Shown: positions 8,368 to 15,329 of the stretch, piece after piece
How the letters are laid out: each line of letters opens with the position of its first letter
How positions within the stretch are numbered: the first letter of the stretch is position 1
Source of the DNA: an uncultured Clostridia bacterium
GTDB taxonomy: Bacteria > Bacillota > Clostridia > Christensenellales > Borkfalkiaceae
NCBI GenBank assembly: GCA_947589585.1
Contig: CANQCA010000010.1
Span: 1-22,567 of the forward strand
Length of the DNA: 22,567 bases
Direction of reading: 5' to 3'
Notes under the pieces: model-generated
What the model was told of the DNA's origin: nothing
The model's input: only the letters and a program-made list of their open reading frames with translations
Database searches by the model: none
Translations under genes and position numbers: made by a program

Positions 8368-9189
8368 ATGGGGCAACTTGCGATCATCTTCAAATTTATA
8401 TTGCTCGGTACGGTGCAGGGACTCTGTGAGTTCCTGCCCGTTTCTTCTTCGGGGCATCTCGTGCTCTTCGAGCGGCTCATCGGCCTCGGCCTCGAAGACG
8501 GGCAAATGACTGCGCTCAACCTCTTTTTGCATCTCGGAACGCTGATTGCCGTCCTCGCCGTCTTCAGAAGGGATGTGGCGGCGCTCTTTCGAAGGCCCCG
8601 TAAGCGCCTTCTCATGCTGCTCGTTGCGACCGTCCCCGCCGGACTTTGCGGGCTTCTTCTCGGGGAAAAGATGGATGCGCTCTTTGCGGGGGAGAGGGGA
8701 ATTTTCTACCTCGCCCTCTGCTTCGGCGCCACGGCCGTTTTGCTCCTCTGCACCGATCTGGTCGTCTCCCGCCGAAGGCGCACACGGCCGCTCTCGTGGA
8801 AAGAGAGCACGGTGATGGGCCTCGCGCAGGCCGTCGCCATTTTGCCCGGCGTCTCGCGAAGCGGTTCCACCATCGCCGCAGGTACACTCATGGGCGCCGA
8901 TCCCGACGAGGTTGCGCGCTTTTCCTTCCTTATGAGCATCCCTGTCATCCTGGGCGGGGCGGCCGTGACGGCGATGGGCGCGGTTGCAGAAGGGGGGGAT
9001 ATCTTCGCACTCGGGGCGGCGGAGCTCGCAGGGGTCATCCTCGGTGCGCTTTCCGCCTGCCTTTCGGGCTTCTTTGCCCTCAAAGTCATGCTGAAGATCA
9101 TGGCAAAGGCGAACTATAAGTGGTTCGCCCTCTATCTTCTCCTTCTCTCTGTCGTGAGCCTGATGCTGGATACCGTCGGAATTTTATAG
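8368..9189 (+). CDS. uppP: Undecaprenyl-diphosphatase (UppP/BacA)
   Basis: This 273-residue polytopic membrane enzyme removes a phosphate from undecaprenyl pyrophosphate, recycling the lipid carrier for peptidoglycan synthesis; overproduction gives bacitracin resistance in other bacteria. The two signature regions are intact: QGLCEFLPVSSSGHLVLFE (about residues 17-35, catalytic Glu and the SSxGH motif) and LPGVSRSGSTIAAG (about 158-171, catalytic Arg/Ser). FLMSIPVILGGAAV and later helices also fit. A G-rich ribosome binding site (GGGGGG at 8358-8363) precedes ATG 8368. The gap to the lipoprotein gene is only 22 bases, so they probably share the 6081 promoter. Confidence 0.95.
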   Translation: MGQLAIIFKFILLGTVQGLCEFLPVSSSGHLVLFERLIGLGLEDGQMTALNLFLHLGTLIAVLAVFRRDVAALFRRPRKRLLMLLVATVPAGLCGLLLGEKMDALFAGERGIFYLALCFGATAVLLLCTDLVVSRRRRTRPLSWKESTVMGLAQAVAILPGVSRSGSTIAAGTLMGADPDEVARFSFLMSIPVILGGAAVTAMGAVAEGGDIFALGAAELAGVILGALSACLSGFFALKVMLKIMAKANYKWFALYLLLLSVVSLMLDTVGIL

Positions 9190-9208
9190 ACGGCGCATAA
9201 AGAAGAAA

Positions 9209-9239
9209 TCCCTCCGCATACTGCATACAGAAGGAGGGA
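9209..9239 (+). promoter_or_regulatory. Hairpin that sequesters a ribosome binding site
   Basis: TCCCTCC at 9209-9215 is perfectly complementary to GGAGGGA at 9233-9239, which is the Shine-Dalgarno of the 50-aa gene starting at 9244. The loop is 17 bases. The effect on translation is inferred. Confidence 0.45.
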
Positions 9240-9243
9240 AACA

Positions 9244-9396
9244 ATGCAACTCAATTCAGGCGATATCTGCCCCAAGACGGGCGCGTACAAGGTCATCGAT
9301 CGGAACGGCAAAGTGGTGAGCACCGTCTACGTCGGCGAAGGCGAAACGATGCCCCCGACGCAGTTCTCCGGCTGCCACTACGAGAGCGAGAAATAA
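9244..9396 (+). CDS. Small YjzC-like protein, 50 aa
   Basis: ATG 9244 follows a near-consensus ribosome binding site (AAGGAGGGA, 9231-9239) and the frame ends at TAA 9394-9396. The product begins MQLNSGDICPKTGAYKVID and continues through a GKVVSTVYVGEGETMPPTQ segment to a terminal CHYESEK. The pattern of a short charged protein with xGxxCPKTGxY at the front resembles the YjzC family of Firmicutes, whose function is unknown. There is no signal peptide or membrane segment; the two Cys residues (about 9 and 44) might bind a metal, but this is only a guess. The gene is followed at once by a strong terminator and may be transcribed from uppP. Confidence 0.75.
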   Translation: MQLNSGDICPKTGAYKVIDRNGKVVSTVYVGEGETMPPTQFSGCHYESEK

Positions 9397-9402
9397 AAAC
9401 GC

Positions 9403-9429
9403 GGCTTCCCTACCGGGAAGCCTTTTTTT
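9403..9429 (+). terminator. Rho-independent terminator
   Basis: A perfect 8-base stem GGCTTCCC/GGGAAGCC (9403-9410, 9415-9422) with loop TACC is followed by seven T residues (9423-9429). It closes the operon ending with the 50-aa gene. Confidence 0.93.
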
Positions 9430-9442
9430 GCTCTTGAAAGCC

Positions 9443-9548
9443 AACCCCCATCAGTCACCTACGGTGACAGCTTCCCCCTTAAAAAGGGGTAAGCCCTACC
9501 CCTCTCAGAGGGGGAGGGTGGCACGGCGCAGCCGTGACGGGTGGGGGT
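9443..9548. repeat. Palindromic dispersed repeat
   Basis: The two ends are imperfect inverted copies: CAACCCCCATCAGTCAC...GCTTCCCCCTT at the left and GGGGGAGGGTGGCAC...GTGACGGGTGGGGG at the right. Inner hairpins GTCACCTACGGTGAC (9456-9470) and CACGGCGCAGCCGTG (9523-9537) are visible. It resembles a REP/MITE-like element with no coding content. Confidence 0.7.
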
Positions 9549-9555
9549 AACCGCG

Positions 9556-9657
9556 TCATCCTGCCCCGCGCTTGTCAAACGCGTCATGCTGAGCCGATTA
9601 AGCCCTACGCAGTCCACGGCGGCTCCTCCTCGAAGCATCCCGAATTACGAAGTCCGA
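9556..9657. repeat. Degenerate copy of the 83-bp repeat
   Basis: It begins with CGCGTCATCCTG, contains a second CGCGTCATGCTGAGCCGA, and ends with 35 bases (9623-9657) identical to 1657-1691 in the tandem array between prs and pth. Confidence 0.75.
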
Positions 9658-9770
9658 AAGCCTTCCCCCTTTCCAAGGGGGAAGGTGTCGCGGCAACGCC
9701 GCGACGGATGAGGGGGCGCCCTTGTCGCCCCTGCAAGGGGAGATGTCGCGCAAGCGACAGAGGGGTTAGA
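9658..9770. repeat. GGGGAAGGTGTCGC-type dispersed hairpin repeat
   Basis: CTTCCCCCTTTCCAAGGGGGAAG forms a hairpin (9662-9684), followed by GTGTCGCGGCAACGCCGCGAC and GGATGAGGGG, then a second part with GCGACAGAGGGG. The same order of blocks appears at 18168-18217 and 19504-19552, so this is a dispersed family. Confidence 0.8.
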
Positions 9771-9779
9771 ACCCTTTCC

Positions 9780-9968
9780 CCCGCTAAAGCGGGTACTGTC
9801 TCACGCGGGTAGAGCCCCGCGTTACTTCGCCTATGGCTCGTGCCGCCCTTGGACAATGATCAGAACATGCGGGCGGGGCGGTCATCGTTCGCGCGAGCAT
9901 ATGCGCGAACTCATCGCAAAACGCGGCGCACGGCACACTGTGCCGATGCGCAGAACTGCGTTTTGCGA
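9780..9968. repeat. Cluster of four hairpins, the last a large nested palindrome
   Basis: Four stems follow one another: CCCGCT/AGCGGG (9780-9793), ACGCGGG/CCCGCGT (9803-9822), GTTCGCGC/GCGCGAAC (9887-9910) and a nested one at 9914-9968 built from TCGCAAAACGC/GCGTTTTGCGA, GCGCA/TGCGC and CGGCACA/TGTGCCG. No reading frame here has a ribosome binding site or recognisable content. Together with 9430-9779 and 9969-10334 this makes a gene-free stretch of more than 900 bases. Confidence 0.7.
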
Positions 9969-10001
9969 CCCTTTCAGGGCAGCGAGGGGACTTCGTACCC
10001 A

Positions 10002-10274
10002 CGGATTCTTCGGAGAGTCGCTTCCGCGTTTTCATTTTTATTTATCGGCTCAGAATGACGCGTTTACCGAAATCGCTTCCAATCACTTGCGCGAGCAGGG
10101 TTTCTACTAACGCTGCGCGCCCCCATTTGCTAAGCCACCGCACGCTTAATGACTTTGAGAACAACAAAGCACAGCGGGCGATAACGCATAGAGATATATA
10201 AAACTAACCCCTCGCAAATTTCTTTGCCCTTATTTCTGCCCCGCATGGGGTTTCTGATAGAAAGAAATTTGCGA
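10002..10274. repeat. Long dispersed repeat, copy B, ending in an inverted repeat upstream of the ferritin-like gene
   Basis: Same order as copy A at 1785-2100: GGATTCTTCGGAGA, CTCAGAATGACGCGTTTACCGAAA, CACTTGCGCGAGCAG, the core CTTAATGACTTTGAGAACAA (10145-10164) with AAAGCACAGCGGGCGATA, and CTAACCCCTCGCAAA. It closes with perfect 14-base arms TCGCAAATTTCTTT (10212-10225) and AAAGAAATTTGCGA (10261-10274) around a CCCCGCATGGGG hairpin. Confidence 0.75.
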
Positions 10275-10334
10275 AACTTTCACCCTTTTCCCGTGTTTTG
10301 CATAGCATGGCAAAGTAAAAAGGGGGGAGAGCAT

Positions 10335-10841
10335 ATGCAAGAAAACCGCACTGCCGCACAAGAGACCGTCAAGGACCAAAAGATGCTCAGGCTCATCTCG
10401 CCCGCCTATGCGGGCCGCGGCGGCGCACTCACGCTCGCCCTGCAATATGTCTATCAGCTCATCGCGCTCGGCAGGGAGGATGCGCAGGCGGGGAGCGCCC
10501 TTCGCCCCCTTCTCGAGAGAAAGCTCACAGAGCTCATGCAGCTCGGTTCTCTCATCGAAGATCTCGGCGCGCAGCCCGTCTTTACGGCCATGCCGCCCTA
10601 TCCCGTCTCCCACTTTACGGCCGCGGGGGTGGAATATTCCAAGTCGCCTTCCGCCATGTTCGAGGCAGATCTGCGCCTCGAGCGCGCTGCGATCGAACGC
10701 TACACCCGCCTTCTTTCCACCCTGCCCGAAGGCAGCGTATCGGCCTGCCTTCTCTCCCTGCGGGAGGGCTGTATCCGGAATGTAAAGGATCTTCTCGCCC
10801 TCTCCGAACGCCTTCTCAGCCGCTCTTCTTTTCGGGCATGA
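10335..10841 (+). CDS. Ferritin-like four-helix protein with apparently lost metal ligands
   Basis: ATG 10335 is chosen because AGGGGGGAGA lies just upstream (10321-10330); longer in-frame extensions run into a repeat. The 168-residue product follows the layout of a clostridial ferritin-like family: a helix with LTLALQYVYQLI (about 32-43), a second with LTELMQLGSLIEDLGAQPVF (about 64-83), a spacer, then FEADLRLERAAIERYTRLL (about 109-127) and a final helix. In functional relatives, helices 1, 2 and 4 carry Glu and ExxH ligands. Here the first Glu is replaced (GGAL, 29-32), ExxH reads ELMQ (66-69), and no His occurs in the last helix; the only His is H93. It may be structural rather than catalytic. 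It converges on and overlaps the next gene by 26 bases. Confidence 0.55.
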   Translation: MQENRTAAQETVKDQKMLRLISPAYAGRGGALTLALQYVYQLIALGREDAQAGSALRPLLERKLTELMQLGSLIEDLGAQPVFTAMPPYPVSHFTAAGVEYSKSPSAMFEADLRLERAAIERYTRLLSTLPEGSVSACLLSLREGCIRNVKDLLALSERLLSRSSFRA

Positions 10842-11541
10842 CCCTCCAATAGCGCACGGGCATATAGCCGCGCATGCGTTCGAGCTGTTCGTGCGGGGGA
10901 AGCCGCACGCTCTTGCAATACTTCTTCCAAAGCTCGAGCCAGGCCGCCTCATCGGCCCTCAGGGCGAGCTCGGCACTCTGCAGCGGAGCCAGAAAGACGT
11001 GTTCCCCGTCGAAAACTGCCGCCTTCGCCCGCTTGATGTCGTGTATGACGAAGGGGAACTGCCCCAGCCGCGTGCGGAAGTAAGGAACGAGCAGATCGCA
11101 GATATCGTTCACGGGGGAGAAGGGGGCATAGAGCGCCCCGCACGCACATTCGAGAAAGCGCAAAAACCCATGGCACCGCTCCACTTCGAACTGCACACGG
11201 CGGACACATTCCTCCGCCGCGGAGACGGCGTCCTCGGCATACATCTTCCGCATGGGCCGCCCGCGCGCCGCGATGAGCCTGAGATATTCGAACGCCACCG
11301 CATCCCGCCCTTCCTGCCCGCTGCGAAGGAGCAGATCGAGCTCGGCAAGGCAGTCCTTATCGATCTCGCGAAGCCGCATTTCCGCCCGCCGCGCACGCTC
11401 CCTGTCGGCACATACGAACACCGTCTTCTGCCCGAGCGCGAGCTGTTTTTCGCCCGAGCAAAGCACCGCCTCCTCATCGGGATAGGCGATGAGAAACGCC
11501 GTCAGGAATGCCTCTTTGGTTCCGTCATAGAAGTAGACCAT
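10816..11541 (-). CDS. TIGR03915 / DUF4130 family, putative DNA-metabolism protein
   Basis: The 241-residue product begins MVYFYDGTKEAFLTAFLIAY, the typical start of this family. It also has the middle block AEECVRRVQFEVERCHGFLRFLE, then ALYAPFSPVNDICDLLVPYFRTRL, FVIHDIKRAKAAVFDG, and the closing LWKKYCKSVRL...MRGYMPVRYWRVMPEK. The family usually occurs beside a radical-SAM protein (TIGR03916) and the pair is thought to act in DNA repair or modification; fusions with uracil-DNA glycosylase domains are known. No such partner is in this window. The start at 11541 has AGGGGG five bases before it and a consensus promoter at 11590-11618. The last 26 bases overlap the end of the convergent ferritin-like gene. 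Confidence 0.85.
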   Translation of the reverse strand: MVYFYDGTKEAFLTAFLIAYPDEEAVLCSGEKQLALGQKTVFVCADRERARRAEMRLREIDKDCLAELDLLLRSGQEGRDAVAFEYLRLIAARGRPMRKMYAEDAVSAAEECVRRVQFEVERCHGFLRFLECACGALYAPFSPVNDICDLLVPYFRTRLGQFPFVIHDIKRAKAAVFDGEHVFLAPLQSAELALRADEAAWLELWKKYCKSVRLPPHEQLERMRGYMPVRYWRVMPEKKSG

Positions 11542-11589
11542 GTTCCCCCTCAGGACGCCCCCTCGGCGCCCCGTTTTTTTCTTTTACCT

Positions 11590-11618
11590 ATTATATCATA
11601 GGTAAGAAGCTTTGTCAA
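11590..11618 (-). promoter_or_regulatory. Consensus sigma-A promoter for the DUF4130 gene
   Basis: On the minus strand TTGACA (11618-11613) and TATAAT (11595-11590) are both perfect and 17 bases apart. The -10 box sits inside a palindrome TTACCTAT/ATAGGTAA (11585-11604), which could be an operator. Confidence 0.88.
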
Positions 11619-11657
11619 ACGTTTGTTTCAATATTTCAAAAAACTTTTGTTTAAGGG

Positions 11658-11686
11658 TTGCAAGCGCCGCGGGAATATGGTACAAT
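11658..11686 (+). promoter_or_regulatory. Sigma-A promoter for the two-component operon
   Basis: TTGCAA (11658-11663) and TACAAT (11681-11686) are 17 bases apart. It is divergent from the promoter at 11590-11618. Transcription would begin near 11693, at the first base of an inverted repeat. Confidence 0.8.
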
Positions 11687-11692
11687 AGAAAG

Positions 11693-11729
11693 GTGAAAAA
11701 TTTCACATGCTTTTCACGAAGGTGTAAAG
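11693..11729. promoter_or_regulatory. Two adjacent inverted repeats at the transcript start, candidate operators
   Basis: GTGAAA-AA-TTTCAC (11693-11706, perfect) is followed by CTTTTCAC-GAAG-GTGTAAAG (11710-11729, one mismatch). Both share the TTTCAC/GTGAAA half site. Their place at the start of the response-regulator operon suggests autoregulation; this is inference. Confidence 0.45.
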
Positions 11730-11778
11730 GGGAGATAATCATAGCCTGTTAAAATACGGCTGATCGGAGGAAAAACGC

Positions 11779-12447
11779 ATGAAGGTACTCATTGCAGATG
11801 ACGAAGAGATGATCCGCGCCGTGCTCCGCGAGTATGTGGAGTTCGAAGGCGGCGAGGCGGACGAGGCGGGGGACGGCATGGAGGCCGTGAAGAAATGCCG
11901 CGAAGAAAAATACGACGTCGTCCTCATGGACATCATGATGCCGCGTCTCGACGGGTTTTCCGCCGTCAAGGAGATACGGAAATTTTCCAAAGTTCCCGTC
12001 ATCATGCTCTCCGCGAGGGGGGAGGAATACGATAAACTCTTCGGCTTCGAGATCGGCGCCGACGACTATGTCACCAAGCCCTTTTCCCCCAAGGAAGTGC
12101 TCGCCCGTGTGCATGCGGTCATCCGCCGCGGTAACATCGCGAAGCAATCGGAAGGGGGCATATATGAGTTCGAGGGCTTAAAGATCGATATTGCGGGCAG
12201 AAACGTCTATGTCGACGGCGAGAAGGCAGAGCTCACGCCCAAGGAATATGAGCTGCTCTTCTACTTCGTGCAGAACATGGGCGTCGCTCTCTCCCGCGAA
12301 CGGCTCCTCTCCAAGGTGTGGGGGTACGATTTCTACGGCGACGACCGCACCGTGGATACGCATGTGAAGATGCTGCGCGGCAACCTCAAGGAGTACCGCA
12401 AGTTCATCGTGACGCTCAGGGGCCTCGGCTATAAATTCGAAGTGTGA
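11779..12447 (+). CDS. OmpR-family response regulator
   Basis: The 222-residue DNA-binding regulator has a complete receiver domain: acidic pocket D7-D8, phosphoacceptor D51 in LMDIMMP, S78 in the switch position and K100 in TKPF. A winged-helix domain follows (about 130-221), with LTPKEYELLFYFVQNMG, SRERLLSKVWGYDF, DRTVDTHVKMLRGNL and a final TLRGLGYKFEV. It is activated by phosphoryl transfer from the kinase encoded 13 bases downstream. A good ribosome binding site (GGAGG at 11767-11771) precedes ATG 11779. The operon has its own promoter at 11658-11686 and inverted repeats at the transcript start. The target genes cannot be named; the third gene of the operon is a candidate output or partner. 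Confidence 0.95.
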   Translation: MKVLIADDEEMIRAVLREYVEFEGGEADEAGDGMEAVKKCREEKYDVVLMDIMMPRLDGFSAVKEIRKFSKVPVIMLSARGEEYDKLFGFEIGADDYVTKPFSPKEVLARVHAVIRRGNIAKQSEGGIYEFEGLKIDIAGRNVYVDGEKAELTPKEYELLFYFVQNMGVALSRERLLSKVWGYDFYGDDRTVDTHVKMLRGNLKEYRKFIVTLRGLGYKFEV

Positions 12448-12460
12448 GTTGCCTTTTTGC

Positions 12461-13912
12461 ATGAAATACAGAAAATTCAGAAGTAAACTGAGGGCAGTCA
12501 GGGGGCTGAACATCATCTTGTGGGGTGCCTTTTCGCTGTTTGCCCTCATTATTATACTGCTCTTTTTGGCGCTCCAGAGCCTGCTCGTCGGCATCCAATA
12601 CCGCGACCGCACCTTCACGTCCATGCACCTTGCAAGTGCGGCGGCGGGGGAAGCGCTCGCCCAGTATCCTGCCGACAGCTCCCTCTTCCGCCATATCAGG
12701 GAGATCGAAGAGGAGTACGATGTGCGCATCCGCATCCTCACGCGGGAAGGGAGCGTGCTCTCCTCGGACGGCTATGAGGAAGAACGCTTCCCCGAGATCG
12801 TCGAGATGCTCCGCCAAAAGCTCGCCGAGGGGAAGACGGATGTGCTCGTCTCCGACCCGACCTCGCTCGGCTATGTGACCGCAGTCAGCGGCCAGCCATA
12901 CTATCTCTATCTCACCTCGTCCATCGCCCGCATCAAGGCGCTCGAAAGCGACCTCGATTGGCTATCCCTTGCGGCGGGGCTCTTTTCCATCGTCCTCGCC
13001 TTCGTTGCGAGCGGCCTCTTTGCGATGCTCATCACCAAGCCCGTGACGGAAGTCACCGAGCGTGCGAAGGAGCTTGCCCGCGGCGAGTACGATCTCGATT
13101 TCAAACGCGACTATTATTGTATGGAAATGCAAGAGCTCTCCGAGGCGCTCGATCACGCCCGCGTGGAGATCTCCAGGGCAGACGCCATGCAAAAGGAACT
13201 CATCGCCAACGTCTCTCACGATTTCAAGACCCCGCTCACCATGATAAAAGCCTATGCCTCGATGATCATCGAGATCTCGGGCGAAGATAAGCAAAAGCGC
13301 GAGGCCCACGCCAAGGTGATCATCGAAGAGGCAGACCGCCTCACTTCCCTCGTGGGGGATGTGCTCGACCTTTCCAAACTCCGTGCTGGCGTGGGGGCGC
13401 ATGCACCCGCTGTCTTCAACCTCTCCGACCTTTTATACAGCATCATCGAACGCTTCGACTATCTCACCGAGACGCAGGGCTACAGTCTGGAGACGGATGT
13501 GGACGAAGAGCGCTATGCCTATGCCGACCGCGAGCGCATCGGGCAGGTCATCTACAATCTTTTGAGCAATGCCGTCAACTATACGGGCGCGGACAAGCGC
13601 GTCATCATCCGCCTCAAAGAATGTGCGATCGGCACCCGCTTCGAGGTGGAAGATACGGGCGCGGGTATCCCGAAGGAGAATCTCGATAACATCTGGGACC
13701 GCTACTACCGCATGCAGGAGACACACAAGCTTCCGGTGCAGGGAACGGGCCTCGGCCTCTCCATCGTCAAGGGCATCCTCAAGACGCAGGGCTGCCCCTT
13801 CGGCGTAGATTCCGAGGTGGGAAGGGGAAGCAAATTCTGGGTGGAATTCCCCCTTCCGCCCGAGGACGAACAAAAATTACTGCCCGAAGAGGGCGGGGAG
13901 GCCGTACAATGA
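12461..13912 (+). CDS. Membrane sensor histidine kinase
   Basis: ATG 12461 is preferred over TTG 12449, which lies too close to the previous stop for a ribosome binding site. The 483-residue kinase has a first membrane helix (about 16-44, rich in I/L), an extracytoplasmic sensor region of about 120 residues, a second helix (about 166-190) and a HAMP linker (TKPVTEVTERAKELARGEYD). The HisKA domain follows, with phospho-acceptor H253 in NVSHDFKTPLTMIKAY. An HATPase domain is next: N box VIYNLLSNAVNYTG, G1 VEDTGAGIPKENL, F-like box IWDRYYR, G2 GTGLGLSIVKG. It should phosphorylate the upstream regulator. The stop overlaps the next start (ATGA 13909-13912), so the third protein is translated together with it. 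The signal is unknown. Confidence 0.95.
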   Translation: MKYRKFRSKLRAVRGLNIILWGAFSLFALIIILLFLALQSLLVGIQYRDRTFTSMHLASAAAGEALAQYPADSSLFRHIREIEEEYDVRIRILTREGSVLSSDGYEEERFPEIVEMLRQKLAEGKTDVLVSDPTSLGYVTAVSGQPYYLYLTSSIARIKALESDLDWLSLAAGLFSIVLAFVASGLFAMLITKPVTEVTERAKELARGEYDLDFKRDYYCMEMQELSEALDHARVEISRADAMQKELIANVSHDFKTPLTMIKAYASMIIEISGEDKQKREAHAKVIIEEADRLTSLVGDVLDLSKLRAGVGAHAPAVFNLSDLLYSIIERFDYLTETQGYSLETDVDEERYAYADRERIGQVIYNLLSNAVNYTGADKRVIIRLKECAIGTRFEVEDTGAGIPKENLDNIWDRYYRMQETHKLPVQGTGLGLSIVKGILKTQGCPFGVDSEVGRGSKFWVEFPLPPEDEQKLLPEEGGEAVQ

Positions 13913-15288
13913 AGGTAACTTATGCCGCATGCGTGATGGCGGCGGTGAGCTTTTTCACCTTTCCGGGGACGCTTTCCGTCCATGCGGGCCGCTACCATGA
14001 GGGAGAAGACGGCTGCGGCGCAGTCTTAAAAGGGGAAAGCCCCGTTGCGATCGAGCGGGAGAAGGTCTCCCTGCATATCGAGGAATTTCCCGACCCGACC
14101 TCGGACATGGTATGCCCGTCTTACGCCGAGACGCAGTATATTTTCCATAATCCGACGCAAAATGAGGAGCCCGTAAGGCTGTATACGCCCGCCTTCGTGT
14201 GCGACTACAAGGGCTGCACGCTCACCGATCCCGCACACTTATCCTACTGCAAGGCGGACGGCGAAAAGATGGAGGGCGTCCTTCGGCACACCTTCCGCAC
14301 GGGCTATGCGCTCGAGGCGGAAGAAGAGGTCGCAAGGCTGTGCGATGAGAAGCGGCAATCGGAGTTTTTCTCCCCCGAAATGCCCGTCCACGCACTTTCC
14401 TACCGTCTCAAAAACGGCTGCGTGGACGAGATCGACCACTGCACCCTCACGCTCAGCTATAATCCCGCACGTACGCGCATCTACTTCGATAACCGCTCGG
14501 GCGGCGCCAGAGAGGAAGTGGAAAACGGCCTTTTGAACATCGCCTTCGAGACCGCGCGCGAGGAGTGCATCATGGAGATCTTTTCCATCGGGGAAGAGGC
14601 GAGCGTCCTTTCGGCGAAGGTATACAGCGACCCCGACGCCAAGATCGTAAACGAGAGCGCGACGTTCGAATGTATCTCAAGCAGAACGCAGACCTTCCTC
14701 GAGTTTTCCAACCTGCTCCGCGCTTCCTTCGGCAAAGAGGTGAGCGAGACGGATTGGTACAATTTTCTCCTCGATCTTCTCGAAGACCGCGGCAACGGAT
14801 TCGGCGCCGTCTACGTTCCCATGGAGTGGTATTCGGCGGCCCATCTTCGGACATGGTATGAGTATTTGCTGTCTGTTCCCGCAAACGGGCGGGTCACGGC
14901 CGAGATCGGCTGCCCCCTTCTTCCCGCGGTGAACGAGAGCGGGCCCACATACCGCTATAACTATCTTTTGTCGCCCGCGCGCAGATTCTCCTCTGTCGGC
15001 GGATTGGAGATCGAGCTCATCACGCCCTTCTATCTGGGCTATAGCACCCTCTCCTTCGAGGCCTCCGACGGGGGGTACGCCCTCTCGCGGGAAGGCCTTC
15101 CCATCGGGGAACTCTCCTTCACCCTCGCCCCCTCGATGAGCGACTATCAGAGCTCGAACGGCGGCGGGGAAGAGCTCTCCCCCAATATGCGCCTTGCCAT
15201 CATCCTGCTCTCCGTCATCGGCGGCGGGGCTGCCATCGCGGGCGTCGCGGCCATCATCTATGCGAGGCGGCGGCGGAAAAAGCATTAA
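13909..15288 (+). CDS. Exported protein with C-terminal membrane anchor, third gene of the two-component operon
   Basis: The 459-residue product starts with a signal peptide (MKVTYAACVMAAVSFFTF, likely cleavage after VHA near residue 26) and ends with a hydrophobic helix (about 430-452) followed by the basic tail YARRRRKKH. This gives a type I topology with a large outer domain. There is no LPXTG motif. The outer part has several Cys residues and a segment near residues 345-400 (YRYNYLLSPARRFSSVGGLEIELITPFYL, then GYALSREGLPIGELSFTL) that I recall from uncharacterised clostridial proteins; no enzyme motif is visible. The overlap with the kinase gene suggests it works with the sensor, as accessory sensor or regulated envelope protein. 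Function unknown. Confidence 0.8.
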   Translation: MKVTYAACVMAAVSFFTFPGTLSVHAGRYHEGEDGCGAVLKGESPVAIEREKVSLHIEEFPDPTSDMVCPSYAETQYIFHNPTQNEEPVRLYTPAFVCDYKGCTLTDPAHLSYCKADGEKMEGVLRHTFRTGYALEAEEEVARLCDEKRQSEFFSPEMPVHALSYRLKNGCVDEIDHCTLTLSYNPARTRIYFDNRSGGAREEVENGLLNIAFETAREECIMEIFSIGEEASVLSAKVYSDPDAKIVNESATFECISSRTQTFLEFSNLLRASFGKEVSETDWYNFLLDLLEDRGNGFGAVYVPMEWYSAAHLRTWYEYLLSVPANGRVTAEIGCPLLPAVNESGPTYRYNYLLSPARRFSSVGGLEIELITPFYLGYSTLSFEASDGGYALSREGLPIGELSFTLAPSMSDYQSSNGGGEELSPNMRLAIILLSVIGGGAAIAGVAAIIYARRRRKKH

Positions 15289-15294
15289 AATCGC

Positions 15295-15323
15295 TTGCAT
15301 TTTCCGCCAAACTGTGATAGAAT
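15295..15323 (+). promoter_or_regulatory. Sigma-A-type promoter for the TM1266-transporter operon
   Basis: TTGCAT (15295-15300) and TAGAAT (15318-15323) are 17 bases apart, just after the stop of the preceding gene. Transcription would start near 15330, leaving a leader of about 115 bases. Confidence 0.72.
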
Positions 15324-15329
15324 AAAAAA

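Noticed and set aside
9534..10110. Several 70-90-codon frames in the block between the 50-aa gene and the ferritin-like gene
   Set aside because: All lie in dispersed repeats and hairpins and lack start signals.
10891..11601. A 236-codon plus-strand frame opposite the DUF4130 gene
   Set aside because: The minus-strand product matches a known family end to end and has a consensus promoter.
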